NCBI RefSeq assembly: GCF_003594875.1
Contig: NZ_QZEY01000008.1
Coordinates: forward strand, 248,001-312,000
DNA: 64,000 nucleotides
DNA from: Bailinhaonella thermotolerans
GTDB taxonomy: Bacteria; Actinomycetota; Actinomycetes; Streptosporangiales; Streptosporangiaceae
Reading direction: 5' to 3'
A model generated the notes under the pieces. It searched no databases and was not told the DNA's origin. It saw nothing but the letters and a program-made list of their open reading frames with translations. A program made the translations under genes and the position numbers. This document shows positions 17,391 to 28,183 of the stretch, piece by piece; positions within the stretch are counted from its first letter, which is position 1, and every line of letters begins with the position of its first letter.

Positions 17391-19214
17391 ATGGGCCACT
17401 ACAAGAGCAACCTTCGGGACACCGAGTTCAACCTCTTCGAGGTCTTCGGTCGCCAGGAGATCCTGGGCGCCGGCCCGTTCGCCGAAGTGGACGAGGACGT
17501 CGCCAGGGAGCTCCTCAAGGAGATGAACAACCTGGCCACCGGCGTGCTGGCCGAGTCCTTCGAGGAGGGCGACCGCAACCCGCCGGTCTTCGACCCCGAG
17601 ACGAAGACGGTGAAGGTCCCCGAGGGCTTCAAGAAGTCCTACCAGGCGCTGATCAACGGCGGCTGGGCCCACCTCGACCTGCCGCAGGACCTGGGCGGCC
17701 CCGGCATCCCGCGCACGCTCGCCTGGTCGCTCGCCGAGATGGTCCTGGGCGCCAACCCCGCGCTCTACATGTACGCCGCGGGCCCGAACTTCGCGTACAC
17801 CCTGTGGAAGCTGGGCACCCCGGAGCAGAAGCGCTTCGCCGAGCTGGCGATCGAGCGCAACTGGGGCGCCACCATGGTCCTCACCGAGCCGGACGCCGGC
17901 TCCGACGTGGGCGCCGGCCGGGCCAAGGCCGTACAGCAGCCCGACGGCACCTGGCACATCGAGGGCGTCAAGCGCTTCATCACCAGCGCCGAGCACGACA
18001 TGTCGGAGAACATCTTCCACCTCGTGCTGGCCCGCCCCGAGGGCCACGGCCCGGGCACCAAGGGCCTGTCGATGTTCCTCGTGCCGAAGTACCACGTGGA
18101 CCTTTCGACCGGTGAGCTCGGCGAGCGCAACGGCGTCTACGTCACCAACGTCGAGAAGAAGATGGGCCTGAAGGTCTCCACGACCTGCGAGGTCACCTTC
18201 GGCGAGACGCACCCGGCGGTCGGCACGCTCGTGGGCGACGTGCACGAGGGCATCAAGCAGATGTTCATGATCATCGAGCACGCCCGCATGATGGTCGGCA
18301 CGAAGGCGATCGCCACCCTCTCCACCGGCTACCTCAACGCGCTCGAGTACGCCAAGGAGCGCGTCCAGGGCGCCGACATGACGCAGATGACGGACAAGAC
18401 CGCGCCGCGCGTCGCCATCACCCACCACCCGGACGTGCGCCGCTCGCTGATGCTCCAGAAGGCGTACGCCGAGGGCATGCGGGCGCTGGTCCTCTACACC
18501 GCCACCTTCCAGGACGACGTGCTGCTCGCCGCCGCGCGCGGGGAGACCGACCACGACGCCGAGGCCATGAACGACCTGCTCCTGCCGCTGGTCAAGGGCG
18601 TCGGCTCCGAGCGGTCGTACGAGCTGCTGGCGACCTCGCTGCAGACGCTCGGCGGGTCCGGGTACCTCCAGGAGTACCCGATCGAGCAGTACATCCGGGA
18701 CGCCAAGATCGACACCCTCTACGAGGGCACGACCGCGATCCAGGGCCTGGACCTGTTCTTCCGCAAGATCCTCCGCGACCAGGGCCGCGCGCTCGGCAGG
18801 CTGGCCGAGGAGATCAAGGCGTTCGCGGGCTCCGAGGCCGGCAACGGCCGCCTCAAGGAGGAGCGCGCCCTGCTCGCCGCCGCCCTCGCCGACGTCAAGG
18901 CCATGGGCGACACGATGGCCGGCTGGGCGATCGGCTCGCTGGAGAACCCGCGCGAGGTCTACAAGGTGGGCCTGAACTCCACCCGCTTCCTGCTCGCCCT
19001 CGGCGACCTGGTCATCGGCTGGCTCCTCCTCCGCCAGGCCGAGGTCGCGCTCGCCCGCCTCGGCGAGTCCGACAACGACAAGGCGTTCTACACCGGCAAG
19101 GTCGCGGCGGCGTCGTTCTTCGCCCGCTCGGTCCTGCCCCGCCTGGCGAGCGAGCGCGCCATCGTCGCCGGCACCGGCCTGGACCTGATGGACCTCCCGG
19201 AGGAGGCCTTCTGA
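17391..19214 (+). CDS. fadE: Acyl-CoA dehydrogenase, large (about 600 aa) class
   Basis: A 607-residue flavoprotein. It has the N-terminal helical domain, the beta domain with [17 protein letters not shown] (FAD/substrate contacts) and [12 protein letters not shown], and the C-terminal helices with [20 protein letters not shown] and [14 protein letters not shown]. The C-terminal extension corresponds to the long FadE class (PF12806-type). It oxidises acyl-CoA to enoyl-CoA, passing electrons to ETF. ATG 17391 follows AAGGAGAG; the open frame extending far upstream is a shadow. A hairpin terminator follows. Confidence 0.95.
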   Translation: MGHYKSNLRDTEFNLFEVFGRQEILGAGPFAEVDEDVARELLKEMNNLATGVLAESFEEGDRNPPVFDPETKTVKVPEGFKKSYQALINGGWAHLDLPQDLGGPGIPRTLAWSLAEMVLGANPALYMYAAGPNFAYTLWKLGTPEQKRFAELAIERNWGATMVLTEPDAGSDVGAGRAKAVQQPDGTWHIEGVKRFITSAEHDMSENIFHLVLARPEGHGPGTKGLSMFLVPKYHVDLSTGELGERNGVYVTNVEKKMGLKVSTTCEVTFGETHPAVGTLVGDVHEGIKQMFMIIEHARMMVGTKAIATLSTGYLNALEYAKERVQGADMTQMTDKTAPRVAITHHPDVRRSLMLQKAYAEGMRALVLYTATFQDDVLLAAARGETDHDAEAMNDLLLPLVKGVGSERSYELLATSLQTLGGSGYLQEYPIEQYIRDAKIDTLYEGTTAIQGLDLFFRKILRDQGRALGRLAEEIKAFAGSEAGNGRLKEERALLAAALADVKAMGDTMAGWAIGSLENPREVYKVGLNSTRFLLALGDLVIGWLLLRQAEVALARLGESDNDKAFYTGKVAAASFFARSVLPRLASERAIVAGTGLDLMDLPEEAF

Positions 19215-19220
19215 TCGGTG

Positions 19221-19251
19221 GGCGGCCCCGGATCTGATCTCCGGGCGCCCC
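19221..19251 (+). terminator. Hairpin after fadE
   Basis: The inner stem is CCCGGA/TCCGGG with loop TCTGATC; an outer GGGCG/CGCCC extends it with a two-base bulge. It begins 7 bp after the fadE stop. Confidence 0.65.
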
Positions 19252-19364
19252 CGAACGGGAGCCGGGCGTGGCCTTACGGAAAGTACTGCAAGATCACGCC
19301 CGGTTGGTAATGTGAGCGCGGATGCCGTCGGCGTCCGCGCTTTCACCATTTGGAGGTCGCGGTC

Positions 19365-19580
19365 ATGGGCATAGGCGTAAGCATCTTCCTGATCACCCTC
19401 GGCGCGATCCTCCGCTTCGCCATAACGGCCGAGGTCCCCGGCATCGACATCCAGAACATGGGGGTCATCCTCATGGTCGTCGGCGGGATCGGGGTGGTCC
19501 TCAGCGTCCTGTTCATGACCCGCCGGGGCCGCACCGCCGAGGACGACCTCATGAACAACGAGGGCCCGCCGCGCGTCTAG
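19365..19580 (+). CDS. DUF6458-type small membrane protein
   Basis: A 71-residue protein with two transmembrane helices (MGIGVSIFLITLGAILRFAI and MGVILMVVGGIGVVLSVLFM) joined by an EVPGIDIQN loop. It ends with a charged tail. It matches the actinobacterial DUF6458 pattern; the function is unknown. The start is ATG 19365 with GGAGG nine bases upstream; a TTG 15 bases earlier is less likely. Its TAG stop overlaps the convergent gene's stop within a CTAG tetramer. Confidence 0.82.
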   Translation: MGIGVSIFLITLGAILRFAITAEVPGIDIQNMGVILMVVGGIGVVLSVLFMTRRGRTAEDDLMNNEGPPRV

Positions 19581-19870
19581 ACCTCGTACTGCACCGACGC
19601 CCGCTCCGCCACGATCGGGGCGATGAACTCCGCGATCACCCTCCGGTGCTCCGGATGGTCCCGGTACACCAGGTAGTCGTCCACGCCGTCGAAGTCCGCG
19701 ACCAGCGCGAAGTCGAACGTCCCCTCGTTCACCCCCGCGTCCGCCCCCATCTCGTAGCGGCGGATCTCCCCGATGATCCCCGGCAGCCTCCCCAGCTCGG
19801 CCGCCACCCGGCTCCGGGCCTCCTCCGACGCCTCGTCCTTCCACCGGAACACCACGACGTGCCTGAACAT
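19577..19870 (-). CDS. Dabb (stress-responsive alpha/beta-barrel) domain protein
   Basis: A 97-residue ferredoxin-like alpha/beta-barrel protein starting MFRHVVVFRWKDEASEEARS, with the conserved FDFALVADF and YRDHPEHRRVIAEF. These dimeric barrels appear in stress proteins and some polyketide cyclases; the role here is unknown. It is convergent with the DUF6458 gene, the two stop codons sharing bases. Confidence 0.88.
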   Translation of the reverse strand: MFRHVVVFRWKDEASEEARSRVAAELGRLPGIIGEIRRYEMGADAGVNEGTFDFALVADFDGVDDYLVYRDHPEHRRVIAEFIAPIVAERASVQYEV

Positions 19871-19990
19871 CAGTCCTCCTCGGTTGCGAACGACAGCACT
19901 GTACGGCTCCCGCCCCCGCCGCCCCGGCCCGCCCCCGCCCGCGCCTGACGTGCGGCTCCGGGCCCTGGCGTACGGCGGCCGCGGGACGGG

Positions 19991-20782
19991 TCACCAGACC
20001 CGGGCCGTGGCTCCCTCGACGACCAGGGCCTGACCGTCGCGCAGCGCGTGCACGGGCACGCCCCGGGCGCGATGCTCGGCGGCCAGGGCGGTCAGGACCG
20101 GCGACTCCGGGTGGTCCGGGGAGTCCACGTGGGGGATGAAGGGGCGGTCGAGGACGCCCAGGCCGGTCCAGATGGGCGGAGCCGGGGCCTCGGCCGGGTC
20201 GTCGCAGCGGTCGAGGCCGCGCAGGTCCGGGGACAGCACGCAGGGGCCGGCGCTGTACCCGGCGTAGACGATGGCGTCATCGCGGATGAGGGCGGGCAGG
20301 ACCCGGTCGGCGCCGCTGCGGGCCAGGGCGTGGCGGAGGACGAAGACGTTGCCGCCACGGACCCAGAGGGCCGGGGCGCGGGTCAGGGCCCGGCGGATCT
20401 CGGCGGGCGAGGCGCCGTAGTGGTCGCGCAGGTCCAGCTCGAAGGGGCGCAGGCCCAGACCGGCGAGCGCCCTCAGCTCCCGCCGCACCCCGGCCTGGCG
20501 CTCCCCGGGAGGCTGGGCGTCCATGGCGTTCGCGATCACCGCGATCCCGGCGGTCTCAGTGGTCCCGACGATCCCCGCTCCGGCGGTCCCGGCGGTCTCA
20601 GTGGTCCCGGCGGTCTCAGCGGTCCCGGCGGTCTCAGTGGTCCCGACGATCCCCGCGCCGGCGGTCCCGGCGGTCCCGGGTTCGGCGGTCCCGGCGGTCC
20701 CGGAACCGGTCGCGCCGGCGAGCAGGGCGAGGAGGCGGTCGGGGCGGTCTCCGAGGCGGAAGGAGGACAGATACAGCCGCAT
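19991..20782 (-). CDS. Peptidase E-like (S51) type 1 glutamine amidotransferase-fold protein with repeat insertion
   Basis: A 263-residue protein. The peptidase E/cyanophycinase-type core is clear: MRLYLSSFRLGDRP at the start, IAVIANAMDAQPPGERQ, WVRGGNVFVLRHAL, and the nucleophile elbow AGYSAGPCVL with S177. Peptidase E cleaves Asp-Xaa dipeptides. Between the first and second core strands (about residues 27-79) lies a low-complexity Gly/Thr/Ala/Glu insert (GTAGTA, GIVGTTETAG, TAETAGTT), encoded by a tandem DNA repeat that normal family members lack. The insert keeps the frame. Whether the protein folds normally is unknown. Confidence 0.85.
   Translation of the reverse strand: MRLYLSSFRLGDRPDRLLALLAGATGSGTAGTAEPGTAGTAGAGIVGTTETAGTAETAGTTETAGTAGAGIVGTTETAGIAVIANAMDAQPPGERQAGVRRELRALAGLGLRPFELDLRDHYGASPAEIRRALTRAPALWVRGGNVFVLRHALARSGADRVLPALIRDDAIVYAGYSAGPCVLSPDLRGLDRCDDPAEAPAPPIWTGLGVLDRPFIPHVDSPDHPESPVLTALAAEHRARGVPVHALRDGQALVVEGATARVW
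20546..20704. repeat. In-frame tandem repeat inside the peptidase E gene
   Basis: On the plus strand the region is made of cggtcccggcggtctcagtg-type units about 15 to 18 bp long. They include a longer duplicated block ending cgacgatccccgc, seen near 20566 and 20645. It codes for Gly/Thr/Ala/Glu repeats. Confidence 0.88.
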
Positions 20783-20860
20783 CCGGGAACCCTAACCGGG
20801 GGTGCCGGTCCCGCCGGTCTGGTACGCCTGGAAGCCTCGCGGTGATCATGGGAGGACGTC

Positions 20861-21610
20861 GTGACCGACTGGGACCGCATTCTCGGGCTGCTCGACCCGG
20901 CGCCGGAGCGCGCCGACGTGTCGCGGGGCTACCTGGACCTGCTGGGGACGCGGCCGGACCCGCCGAGCGGGCTGGGCGAGGCGCTGATGCGGACGCGCGT
21001 GGTGCCGCTGATCTACGAGCGCTACTGGCGGCCGCTGCTGGCCGGGCTGGCCAAGGGGGTGACCGGCCCGACCACCGCCCAGGAGTACCGCCTGGCGCGC
21101 GAGCTGCTGGCCGTACGGCCGGGCGACACGGTGCTCGACGTCGCCTGCGGGCCCGGCAACTTCACCCGGGAGCTGGCGCGCGCCGCCGGGCCGGACGGGC
21201 TGGTCGTGGGGCTCGACGCCTCGCCGCCGATGCTGGAGCGCGCGGTCGCCGGGACCTCCGCCCGCAATGTGGCCTATGTCCGGGGTGACGCCGTGGAGCT
21301 GCCCTTCTCCCCCAGGACCTTCGACGCCGTCTGCTGCTTTCTGGCGCTCAACATGTTCGACGAGCCCTTCCGGGCGCTCGACCGCATGGCCGGGGTGCTC
21401 GCCCCCGGCGGCCGCATCGCCATCATGACCTCCTGCGCCCGCGGCCCCGAGCCGCTGCACACCCCGCAGCGGCTCGTCGGCGCCCTGGCCGGCATGCGCG
21501 TCTTCACCGGCTCCGAACTGGTCTACGCCCTGGCCGACCGCGGCTTCACCGCCATCCGCCGCCGCGCCTACGGCCTCACCCAGATCATCGGCGCCCGCCT
21601 CACCCCCTGA
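20861..21610 (+). CDS. SAM-dependent methyltransferase (UbiE/MenG-like class I)
   Basis: A 249-residue methyltransferase with motif I TVLDVACGPGNFTRELARAA (near 88-107), VVGLDASPPMLERAV, GDAVELPFSPRTFDAVCCF and LAPGGRIAIMTSC. The pattern fits class I enzymes acting on small molecules, quinones or lipids; the substrate is unknown. The start is GTG 20861 with GGAGG nine bases upstream. It is divergent from the peptidase E gene. Confidence 0.87.
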   Translation: MTDWDRILGLLDPAPERADVSRGYLDLLGTRPDPPSGLGEALMRTRVVPLIYERYWRPLLAGLAKGVTGPTTAQEYRLARELLAVRPGDTVLDVACGPGNFTRELARAAGPDGLVVGLDASPPMLERAVAGTSARNVAYVRGDAVELPFSPRTFDAVCCFLALNMFDEPFRALDRMAGVLAPGGRIAIMTSCARGPEPLHTPQRLVGALAGMRVFTGSELVYALADRGFTAIRRRAYGLTQIIGARLTP

Positions 21611-21764
21611 CCCGCCTCACCCCCTGACCCGCCTCACCCCTGGCCGTCTCACCCCCCTGACCCGCCTCTCCCCCGACCCGGCGGACCGGCGCGGCCCGGC
21701 GGAGCCGTACGGCACGGCGGGCGCGGCCGTACGCCCGCGCGGCGCGTGACGGGCCCGGACGCGC

Positions 21765-21799
21765 GGAAGCCCGCGCCCCCCGGGGGGACGCGGGCTTCC
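21765..21799 (-). terminator. Strong hairpin downstream of purL
   Basis: GGAAGCCCGCG and CGCGGGCTTCC form a perfect 11-bp stem around a C6G6-containing loop, 27 bp past the purL stop. It probably ends the purQL transcript. Confidence 0.75.
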
Positions 21800-21825
21800 G
21801 GGGCCGGCCGCCGGCGAGACGGCCG

Positions 21826-24080
<2,255 letters not shown>

Positions 24081-24084
<4 letters not shown>

Positions 24085-24761
24085 GCGTTGACAAGCCTCT
24101 TCAGGACGGAGGTGAAGAAGGGGAGCCCGTCGGTGCCGGGCCCGGTGAGCTCCTCGATCGCGTGCTCGGGGTGGGGCATCAGGCCGACGACGTTCCCGGC
24201 CTCGTTGGTGACGCCCGCGATGTCGTTCATGGAGCCGTTGGGGTTGACGCCGAGGTACCGGGCGACGACCCGGCCCTCGCGCTCCAGTTCCGACAGGGTG
24301 GCCGCGTCCGCGACGTACCGGCCCTCGCCGTTCTTGACCGGGATGACGACCTCCTGGCCCGGGGAGTACTCCGAGGTCCAGGCGGTCTCGGTGTTCTCCA
24401 CGCGGAGGCGCTGGTCGTGGCAGCCGAAGTGGAGGTTCTCGTTGCGGATGAGGGCCCCGGGCAGCAGGTGCGACTCGCAGAGCACCTGGAAGCCGTTGCA
24501 GATGCCGAGCACCGGCAGCCCGGCGCGGGCCGCGGGGATCAGCTCCTGCATCACGGGGGCGAATCGGGCGATGGCCCCGGCGCGGAGGTAGTCGCCGTAG
24601 GAGAACCCGCCCGGCAGGATCACGGCGTCCACGCCGTGCAGGTCGGGGTCCGCGTGCCACAGGGGTACGGCCCGCGCTTCCGCCAGCCGTACGGCACGCG
24701 CCGCATCGCGATCATCAAGAGAGCCGGGGAACGTGATGACGCCAACCCGGGCAGTGCTCAT
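24081..24761 (-). CDS. purQ: Phosphoribosylformylglycinamidine synthase, glutaminase subunit PurQ
   Basis: A 226-residue class I glutamine amidotransferase supplying ammonia to PurL. The N-terminus [20 protein letters not shown], the oxyanion region [16 protein letters not shown], the nucleophile Cys in [13 protein letters not shown] and the C-terminal His/Glu in [11 protein letters not shown] are all present. AAGGA precedes ATG 24761. The stop overlaps the purL start by four bases. Confidence 0.98.
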
Positions 24762-25001
24762 GGTGCTGTCCTTAGGAGGTCCGGCAGCGGTCCGCCCAGG
24801 TTATCGGGTGGGGAATCGTGCCCGCGCAGGGGATGGCCGACCCGCCGCGCGGGAACGGCCCGGCGCGGGGGCGGCGAGAACCGGGGCGGCGAGAAGAAGA
24901 GAGAACGGAGGGCGGCGCGGGGAGCGACGAGGGAAGGGGAGAGCCGGGGGCGGCGCGAGGGGCGCGGCGCCGGCCGGCCCGGGTCCGGCGGGGAACCCGG
25001 G
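24762..25001. other. Non-coding gap with a polypurine tract upstream of purQ
   Basis: This 240-bp gap lies between the RsbW-like gene and purQ. From about 24840 to 24960 the plus strand is mostly A and G (gcggcgagaagaagagagaa and similar), so the transcribed strand is pyrimidine-rich RNA. No gene is seen. It may hold a promoter for purQL near 24775-24800. Confidence 0.6.
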
Positions 25002-25457
25002 TCAGCTCGCCAGGGCGGCGAGTTCGCGCTCGAGCTGCGGCAGGGGGGCGTCCTCCTGCCAGGCGAGGTGCTTCCTCAGCCACACCGTGGTGCCGGCGCC
25101 GGGGGTGTCCTCGAACGCCACGTCGTCGACCACGGCCTTCATGATCTGGATCCCCCGGCCGTTCTCCGCCTCCGGCGGCGGAGGAACCATCTCGTCGGGC
25201 ACCACGGACAGCCCCCGCCCGCGATCCCTGATCTTCAGCACGCACCGTCCCCCGTCGAGACGGAAGTCCACGTCGTAACGCGCGGTCGGCCCGCCGTGGC
25301 GCACCGCGTTGGAACACGCCTCGGAGGTGGCCAGGAGAATATCCGCCACGCATTCCTCGGCCACCCCGACGGAACGCAGCGCGTCTCCCAGCAGCCGGCG
25401 TACGACGGGAATCCCCGCCGGCTCACGCGGCAGGGTAAGGGAGAATCGGATGTCCAC
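25002..25457 (-). CDS. RsbW-like ATP-binding protein (anti-sigma/serine kinase fold)
   Basis: About 151 residues of the GHKL ATPase fold used by actinobacterial RsbW/SpoIIAB-like regulators. The N box is LATSEACSNAVRHGG, the G1 box LKIRDRGRGL and the G2-like ENGRGIQIMKAVVDDV. Such proteins bind or phosphorylate anti-sigma antagonists, but no sigma factor or antagonist gene is nearby. The start is put at GTG 25457 (MDIRFSLTLP), with GGGAGGGG just upstream. Longer starts at 25484 and 25565 exist, and the last would overlap purS. It lies between purS and purQ in the same direction. Confidence 0.82.
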   Translation of the reverse strand: MDIRFSLTLPREPAGIPVVRRLLGDALRSVGVAEECVADILLATSEACSNAVRHGGPTARYDVDFRLDGGRCVLKIRDRGRGLSVVPDEMVPPPPEAENGRGIQIMKAVVDDVAFEDTPGAGTTVWLRKHLAWQEDAPLPQLERELAALAS

Positions 25458-25536
25458 GACCCCCTCCCGCTGTTGCAGAGTCACCTTCCAAAGGTTTCCC
25501 CGCTGCGGCGGCGGTAATCGCTGAATGACCGCCTTG

Positions 25537-25779
25537 TTATTCGACCCGGAGGGTGAAGTCCTCAATCACGGTGTTGGCCAGGAGCGTTTCGGCCATCTTG
25601 CGGACTTCGGCGAGCGCCGCGTCGTCGGCGGGGCCGTCGATTTCGACCTCGAAACGCTTGCCCTGGCGTACCGAGGCCACGCCGGTGAAGCCCAGCCGGG
25701 GCAGCGCGCGGGCGATGGCCTGCCCCTGCGCGTCGAGAATCTCAGGCTTGAGCATGACGTCGACGATGACGCGCGCCAC
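25537..25779 (-). CDS. purS: Phosphoribosylformylglycinamidine synthase subunit PurS
   Basis: An 80-residue protein starting VARVIVDVMLKPEILDAQGQ, with GFTGVASVRQGKRFEVEID and MAETLLANTVIEDF. It bridges PurL and PurQ in the three-part FGAM synthase. The start is GTG 25779. Unlike the common purSQL order, an RsbW-like gene and about 240 bp lie between it and purQ. Confidence 0.97.
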   Translation of the reverse strand: MARVIVDVMLKPEILDAQGQAIARALPRLGFTGVASVRQGKRFEVEIDGPADDAALAEVRKMAETLLANTVIEDFTLRVE

Positions 25780-26084
25780 AGGGTTCCTCCTGGTAAGCGG
25801 GGGTGGTTACGCCCCGCAAGCGTACGCCAGGGAAGGGTGCGCGGGCGTACGCGACCCCGTGTGCGACCCCCTCGGCCGGGGCAAGTCCCAGGTATGAGCC
25901 GGATCGCCGACAGAGAGCACAAGGTTCGCATTCTCCGCGAACGGGGTCTTGCGCGCACCGGTGTGACCTCTGCCACGATGACGGTAGGCGGCCGTCCCAC
26001 GTCGAACCGGGGGCGGACCGGAGCACTGGCCGGCGCGACGGCAATCCCGACCGCGCGGGCCCCGAGGCACACCAGGAGTGGCAC
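25780..26084. promoter_or_regulatory. Divergent promoter region purS / 2-oxoacid dehydrogenase operon
   Basis: A 305-bp gap. GTTCGC-N7-GCGAAC at 25924-25942 is a perfect 6-bp inverted repeat that could be an operator. A possible plus-strand promoter is TTGCGC near 25950 with CACGAT about 20 bp later. No gene is recognised. Confidence 0.45.
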
Positions 26085-27185
26085 GTGACCGTCGACGCCT
26101 CTCGCGGTGCAGACGCACCCCCCGAGCTCGTCCAGCTCCTCACCCCTGAGGGTGAGCTGGTCGAACATCCCGACTACGAATTCGACCTGACGGCCGAGGA
26201 CGTCAAGTCCCTCTACCGCGACCTGGTCCTGGTCCGCCGCGTGGACCTGGAGGCCGTCGCGCTCCAGCGCCAGGGCGAGCTGGGCATCTGGGCCTCGCTG
26301 CTGGGCCAGGAGGCCGCGCAGATCGGCTCCGGGCGCGCGCTCACCGAGCAGGACATGGCCTTCCCGACGTACCGCGAGCACGGCGTCGCCTGGTGCCGCG
26401 GGGTCGATCCGGTGAAGCTGCTGGGATTGTTCCGCGGCGTCAACCACGGGGGCTGGGACCCGGCGGAACACAATTTCCACCTCTACACGATCGTCATCGG
26501 AAGCCAGACGCTGCACGCCACCGGATACGCGATGGGAATCCAGCGCGACGGGGCCGAGGCGGCGACCATCGTCTATTTCGGTGACGGCGCGACTTCGCAA
26601 GGTGACGTCAACGAGTCGTTCATCTGGGCGTCGGTGTTCAACGCGCCCGTGGTGTTCTTCTGCCAGAACAATCAGTGGGCCATTTCCGAGCCGCTGGAGA
26701 AGCAGTCGCGCATCCCGCTTTACCGCCGCGCCTCGGGATTTGGTTTTCCCGGCGTCCGGGTTGACGGGAACGATGTCTTCGCGTGCCTGGCCGTCACGAA
26801 GAAGGCGCTCCAGGCGGCCCGCGAGGGGCAGGGCCCCACGCTCATCGAGGCGTTCACCTACCGCATGGGCGCGCACACCACCTCCGACGACCCCACGCGC
26901 TACCGGCTGGAGACCGAGCTGGAGGCCTGGAAGCTCAAGGACCCGATCGAGCGCGTGAAGGCCTACCTGTTCAAGAACGAGCTGGCCGACCAGGAGTTCT
27001 TCGACCGGATCGAGGCCGAGGCGGCGGAGCTGGGCAAGAGCGTGCGCACGCGCTGCCTGGAGATGCCCGACCCCGACCCGATGGAGATGTTCGAGCACGT
27101 GTACGCGCACCCGCACGTGCTGCTCGCCGAGGAGCGCGCGCAGTTCGCCGACTACCTCGCCGGTTTCGAGGAGGAGGTGGCGTGA
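26085..27185 (+). CDS. 2-oxoacid dehydrogenase E1 alpha subunit (pyruvate or branched-chain)
   Basis: A 366-residue thiamine-diphosphate subunit that decarboxylates the 2-oxoacid. The TPP motif is GDGATSQGDVNESFIWASVF ending CQNN (GDG...NN), and the phosphorylation-loop-like YRMGAHTTSDDPTRYR is present. GTG 26085 follows AGGAG. With the next two genes it makes a complete E1alpha-E1beta-E2 set. Sequences like this are annotated both as PdhA and BkdA; the presence of vdh about 17 kb away and the E2 type favour branched-chain oxoacids, as an inference. Confidence 0.93.
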   Translation: MTVDASRGADAPPELVQLLTPEGELVEHPDYEFDLTAEDVKSLYRDLVLVRRVDLEAVALQRQGELGIWASLLGQEAAQIGSGRALTEQDMAFPTYREHGVAWCRGVDPVKLLGLFRGVNHGGWDPAEHNFHLYTIVIGSQTLHATGYAMGIQRDGAEAATIVYFGDGATSQGDVNESFIWASVFNAPVVFFCQNNQWAISEPLEKQSRIPLYRRASGFGFPGVRVDGNDVFACLAVTKKALQAAREGQGPTLIEAFTYRMGAHTTSDDPTRYRLETELEAWKLKDPIERVKAYLFKNELADQEFFDRIEAEAAELGKSVRTRCLEMPDPDPMEMFEHVYAHPHVLLAEERAQFADYLAGFEEEVA

Positions 27186-28171
27186 AGATGACACAGCTCA
27201 CGCTCGCGCGCGCGATCAACGCCGGGCTCCGCCGCGCCATGGAGGAGGACCCGAAGGTCCTGGTCATGGGCGAGGACGTCGGCAAGCTCGGCGGCGTCTT
27301 CCGGGTCACCGACGGGCTCCAGAAGGACTTCGGCGAGGACCGGGTGATCGACACCCCGCTCGCCGAGTCGGGGATCGTCGGCACGGCCATCGGCCTGGCC
27401 CTGCGCGGGTTCCGCCCGGTGTGCGAGATCCAGTTCGACGGGTTCGTGTTCCCGGCGGCCGACCAGATCATCACGCAGCTCGCGAAGATGCCGATGCGCT
27501 CGCTCGGCGCGATCAGGCTGCCGATCGTCGTGCGCATCCCGTGCGGCGGCGGCATCGGCGCGGTCGAGCACCACAGCGAGTCCCCCGAGGCGTACTTCAC
27601 GCACACCGCCGGCCTGCGGGTCGTCGCCTGCGCGAACCCCGTGGACGCGTACACCATGCTCCAGCAGGCCATCCGCTCCGACGACCCGGTGATCTTCTTC
27701 GAGCCCAAGCGGCGCTACTGGGAGAAGGCCGAGGTCGACCTGGAGATGGACCTGGCGGCGGCCATGCCGTTCGACCGCGCCTCGGTCGTACGGCAGGGCT
27801 CCGACGTGACCCTCCTGGCGTACGGGCCGATGGTGAAGACCGCGCTGGAGGCGGCGGTCGCGGCCGAGGAGGACGGGCGGTCCGTCGAGGTCATCGACCT
27901 GCGCACGCTCTCCCCGCTCGACACGGCCACGATCTTCGATTCGGTGCGCAAGACCGGGCGCTGCGTGGTCGCGCACGAGGCGCCGGTGTACTCCGGTCTC
28001 GGCGGCGAGATCGCGGCCCGGGTCACCGAGGCGTGCTTCTACCACCTCGAGGCCCCGGTGCTGCGCGTCGGCGGCTTCTCCACGCCGTACCCGCCCTCCC
28101 GGCTGGAGGAGCACTACCTGCCCGACCTCGACCGCGTGCTGGACGCCGTGGACCGGACCTTCGCGTACTAG
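27182..28171 (+). CDS. 2-oxoacid dehydrogenase E1 beta subunit
   Basis: About 329 residues. Transketolase-type features include VLVMGEDVGKLGGVFRVTDG, RVIDTPLAESGIVGTAIGLA, the helix with FEPKRRYW and the C-terminal VGGFSTPYPPSRLEEHYLPD. GTG 27182 overlaps the upstream TGA as GTGA and has GAGGAGG close by; ATG 27188 is the alternative. It pairs with E1 alpha to form the decarboxylating heterotetramer. Confidence 0.94.
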   Translation: MKMTQLTLARAINAGLRRAMEEDPKVLVMGEDVGKLGGVFRVTDGLQKDFGEDRVIDTPLAESGIVGTAIGLALRGFRPVCEIQFDGFVFPAADQIITQLAKMPMRSLGAIRLPIVVRIPCGGGIGAVEHHSESPEAYFTHTAGLRVVACANPVDAYTMLQQAIRSDDPVIFFEPKRRYWEKAEVDLEMDLAAAMPFDRASVVRQGSDVTLLAYGPMVKTALEAAVAAEEDGRSVEVIDLRTLSPLDTATIFDSVRKTGRCVVAHEAPVYSGLGGEIAARVTEACFYHLEAPVLRVGGFSTPYPPSRLEEHYLPDLDRVLDAVDRTFAY

Positions 28172-28183
28172 AGGAGCGAGTCA

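Noticed and set aside
17298-19994. 898-residue minus-strand open frame
   Set aside because: It is the complement of fadE and neighbours, with no domain motifs and atypical composition.
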